Source of the DNA: Rickettsiales bacterium
GTDB lineage: Bacteria; Pseudomonadota; Alphaproteobacteria; Rickettsiales; UBA3002
NCBI GenBank assembly: GCA_947441895.1
Contig: CANEUT010000013.1
Span: 1-16,578 of the forward strand
Length of the DNA: 16,578 bases
Direction: 5' to 3'
Positions 15,539 through 16,578 of the stretch are shown here, one piece after another. The notes below the pieces were generated by a model that saw only the letters and a program-made list of their open reading frames with translations, did no database searches and was not told the origin of the DNA. Every line of letters starts with the position of its first letter. Position 1 is the first letter of the stretch. A program made the position numbers and the translations under genes.

Positions 15539-15673
15539 ATGCTGCGCAACAGAAATACACAAACGCACATTCCTACATGCGCGCGATGCGGAGAAAACAA
15601 ACCCATTCGCGAATGCGAAGGTGTATTCTTTCTTGAGCGTTACGCATTGTATAATGCGCTTACTGCACTTTAA
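15539..15673 (+). CDS. Possible 44-residue Cys-motif microprotein
   Basis: A 44-codon frame begins 9 bases after, and in the same phase as, the repA stop (TAA TTA TAT TCG ATG). It encodes a basic N-terminus, then PTCARCGENKPIREC with Cys14, Cys17 and Cys26 and a preceding His10, a possible CxxC-type metal knuckle. A helical end VFFLERYALYNALTAL follows. The residue pattern looks like a real small zinc-ribbon-type protein rather than noise. There is no ribosome site, so it would depend on coupling to repA or on a stop bypass. I do not recognise it from a named family. A competing longer frame overlaps it (15489-15755) but has no protein-like features. Confidence 0.5.
   Translation: MLRNRNTQTHIPTCARCGENKPIRECEGVFFLERYALYNALTAL
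15650..15655 (+). promoter_or_regulatory. Consensus TATAAT within a dyad
   Basis: A perfect TATAAT lies in the dyad CGCATT-gtat-AATGCG (15643-15658). A weak TTCTTT (15626-15631) is 18 bases upstream as a -35. If active it would transcribe the structured non-coding stretch to the right, starting near 15662. It also lies in the small Cys-motif frame, so it may be incidental. Confidence 0.3.
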
Positions 15674-15781
15674 AACTGATAGGCTGGCCTTTAAGCCTTT
15701 AAGGATATTGCTCCCCTCATCGCTGCCTCGGCGTGTCGTAAGATTAGTACGCTAAGGCCATCCTGATACCTTCTGCGCCTA

Positions 15782-15848
15782 ATGGACAGAATACGTACAT
15801 ACGGACCACCCCCGCTAAAGGGGGGTGTCCGCTGTATCGTTTGTCCAT
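15782..15848. repeat. Long imperfect hairpin in the convergent gap
   Basis: The outer arms ATGGACA (15782-15788) and TGTCCAT (15842-15848) match perfectly. The inner stem GGAC-c-ACCCCC (15803-15813) pairs with GGGGGT-GTCC (15821-15830) with one bulged C and a seven-base loop, and ATAC/GTAT pairs lie between. No T-run follows on either strand, so it is not a classic intrinsic terminator. Confidence 0.6.
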
Positions 15849-15900
15849 AATGATAAGGGCTTGTAAAATAGGCTTTATCGATTGACCCTACAAGATAACG

Positions 15901-15920
15901 TACAGCCCTTAAGGGCTGTA
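15901..15920 (-). terminator. Perfect 20-bp palindrome next to the - strand stop
   Basis: TACAGCCCTT and its exact complement AAGGGCTGTA abut, giving an 8-bp stem with a TTAA loop, 3 bases past the stop of the 156-residue gene on the - strand. The position suits a terminator, but only a CGTTATCTTGT tract follows, so termination would be weak. A dimeric protein site is the alternative. Confidence 0.4.
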
Positions 15921-15923
15921 GCG

Positions 15924-16394
15924 TCACATCTTGTTTTTTATGAACAACTCACCGTTTACATAATGTAAATTTCGGAACTGAATGGCCACATTGTTGCCGC
16001 GTTCCGCTTTGAGTAAATCAACTACTTGCATACGTTTCACATAGTGCAATTTATCGTTACGCCAATTTTCAAAATAACGTTGCTGTAATTTGTAGATGCC
16101 ATAACTACCAGCAATAGGTAGCAACCAATATGACGCGTCTATTCGCAGGGCTAATACTAGTGCGGCTAAGGCCACGAGATATAGAAAACCGAAGCAAATA
16201 CCTGTAAGGTTGTAGCGGCTAAGCCATGTTATTTCTTGTAGGCGCATACGTCGGAATCCCTCGCGGGCAGTGATCTCCTCTTTGTGTAAACCATCCGCGT
16301 CTAATTTTCTGCCGTAATCAAGATAAATCCTTAGCCAATCATCGTCGCTTACCGCTGCATCATTCTCAGCTTTGATTCTTTCCAAATCATGCAT
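15924..16394 (-). CDS. Two-helix membrane protein of unknown function (cargo)
   Basis: A 156-residue protein that I do not recognise. The N-terminal 55 residues are charged and helical (HDLERIKAENDAAVSDDDWLR and on), then two hydrophobic helices near 62-83 and 88-105 form a hairpin. A basic cytoplasmic-looking tail of about 50 residues follows (WRNDKLHYVKRMQVVDLLKA, then a beta-like FRNLHYVNGELFIKNKM end). No signal peptide or catalytic motif is visible. The ATG is 2 bases after the stop of the upstream - strand gene, so the two are almost surely one operon and translationally coupled. It lies in the mobile element after the replication module, where cargo or accessory genes usually lie. Confidence 0.75.
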   Translation of the reverse strand: MHDLERIKAENDAAVSDDDWLRIYLDYGRKLDADGLHKEEITAREGFRRMRLQEITWLSRYNLTGICFGFLYLVALAALVLALRIDASYWLLPIAGSYGIYKLQQRYFENWRNDKLHYVKRMQVVDLLKAERGNNVAIQFRNLHYVNGELFIKNKM

Positions 16395-16396
16395 GA

Positions 16397-16578
16397 CTAC
16401 AGCTCGTATTGCTCAGCGCAGTAGCTAATTTCAGCGCCGCCTAGACTATCGTCCACTGAACCAATCGTTTGTATGCGCTTGCCTGATTTGTCAGAAAGCA
16501 TGGTAATGACACATCGCTCATCTGACTTGATAAATAGGTTGCTTTGATATTTGGAAGACGTTCTTTTCCAAGTGTACG
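16397..16578 (-). CDS. Unknown protein, C-terminal 59 residues, cut by window edge
   Basis: An open frame enters from the right edge and ends with TAG at 16397-16399. The visible part contains RCVITMLSDKSGKRIQTIGS followed by an acidic stretch and an end SYCAEQYEL; no motif points to a family. It reads without stops for the whole visible length and ends two bases before the start of the 156-residue gene, which supports a real operon. The start and true size lie outside the window. Confidence 0.6.
   Translation of the reverse strand, partial: YTWKRTSSKYQSNLFIKSDERCVITMLSDKSGKRIQTIGSVDDSLGGAEISYCAEQYEL

Larger units (their letters stand above)
15674..15923. other. Convergent structured non-coding region
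   Basis: No convincing protein frame is present on either strand. Structure seen: AGGCTGGCC (15681-15689) can pair with GGCCATCCT (15756-15764) around a 66-base insert, with one mismatch. A tandem CCTTTAAG pair lies at 15688-15703, a long imperfect hairpin at 15782-15848, a CTTGTA/TACAAG pair at 15860-15865 and 15889-15894, and a 20-bp palindrome at 15901-15920. TAAGGGCTTGTA near 15855 nearly repeats half of that palindrome. It lies between the 3' ends of two converging gene sets, so terminators are expected, but a small RNA or a replication origin for the RepA-like protein are alternatives. Confidence 0.5.
12311..16578. mobile_element. Integrative element in tRNA-Tyr, left part
   Basis: The order tRNA 3' end, P4-type integrase, small protein, AlpA-type regulator, RepA-like helicase, then unrecognised cargo is typical of tRNA-integrated elements that can excise and replicate (satellite-like or mobilisable islands). 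Codon use is visibly more AT-rich than in the backbone genes to the left. No capsid, terminase, relaxase or conjugation gene lies in the visible part, so phage satellite versus mobilisable element cannot be decided. The element continues past the right edge. Confidence 0.8.

Noticed and set aside
15489..15755. An 88-codon + strand frame overlapping the end of repA
   Set aside because: It starts inside repA in another phase, has no ribosome site and no protein-like pattern; the 44-codon frame in the same place is more convincing.
15691..15927. A 78-codon - strand frame over the convergent gap
   Set aside because: It is translated mainly from inverted repeats and G/C runs, with Arg/Tyr-rich low-complexity residues and no domain-like pattern.
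12311..16578. Search for a second attachment site or a CRISPR array
   Set aside because: No other copy of the tRNA T-arm/CCA block and no regularly spaced repeat array were found by eye.

Overview
The window looks like part of an alphaproteobacterial chromosome (inferred from protein style: a thioredoxin-reductase-like ferredoxin reductase beside an adrenodoxin-type ferredoxin, a minimal PutA of about 1000 residues, and a tRNA-Tyr with encoded CCA). It divides into a host backbone (about 1-12338) and the left end of an integrated mobile element (about 12311-16578) that runs off the right edge.

Backbone. At the left a ferredoxin-NADP reductase and a [2Fe-2S] ferredoxin lie on the + strand and probably work as a redox pair. 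They converge with, and the ferredoxin overlaps, a large membrane-bound hybrid histidine kinase (HisKA-HATPase-REC-HPt) on the - strand. An AGCS-type sodium/amino-acid symporter lies directly upstream of the kinase on the same strand. Divergent from the symporter is an unrecognised polytopic membrane protein, then a bifunctional proline-catabolism enzyme PutA and a Uup-type ABC-F ATPase, all on the + strand. Amino-acid uptake and proline oxidation are the metabolic theme.

Mobile element. A complete tRNA-Tyr gene (anticodon GTA, long variable arm) is followed by a P4-type tyrosine recombinase (N-terminal DUF4102-type arm-binding domain, all catalytic residues present), an unrecognised 98-residue protein, an AlpA-type excisionase/regulator and a RepA-like hexameric-helicase ATPase. 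A very small Cys-rich reading frame of 44 codons follows. This int/alpA/repA layout beside a tRNA is that of an integrative element able to replicate after excision. Base composition and codon use are visibly more AT-rich than in the backbone. A convergent non-coding stretch of about 250 bp, full of inverted repeats, separates this module from two tightly spaced - strand cargo genes that I do not recognise (a 156-residue two-helix membrane protein and the C-terminus of another gene cut by the window edge). No second attachment site is present, so the right boundary lies outside the window.

The most unusual signals are the 44-codon Cys motif frame in phase after repA, the structured convergent region at 15674-15923, the palindromic DNA just upstream of the integrase start, and the helically phased TCCA repeats beside the attachment site. 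I found no CRISPR array, rRNA or insertion sequence.
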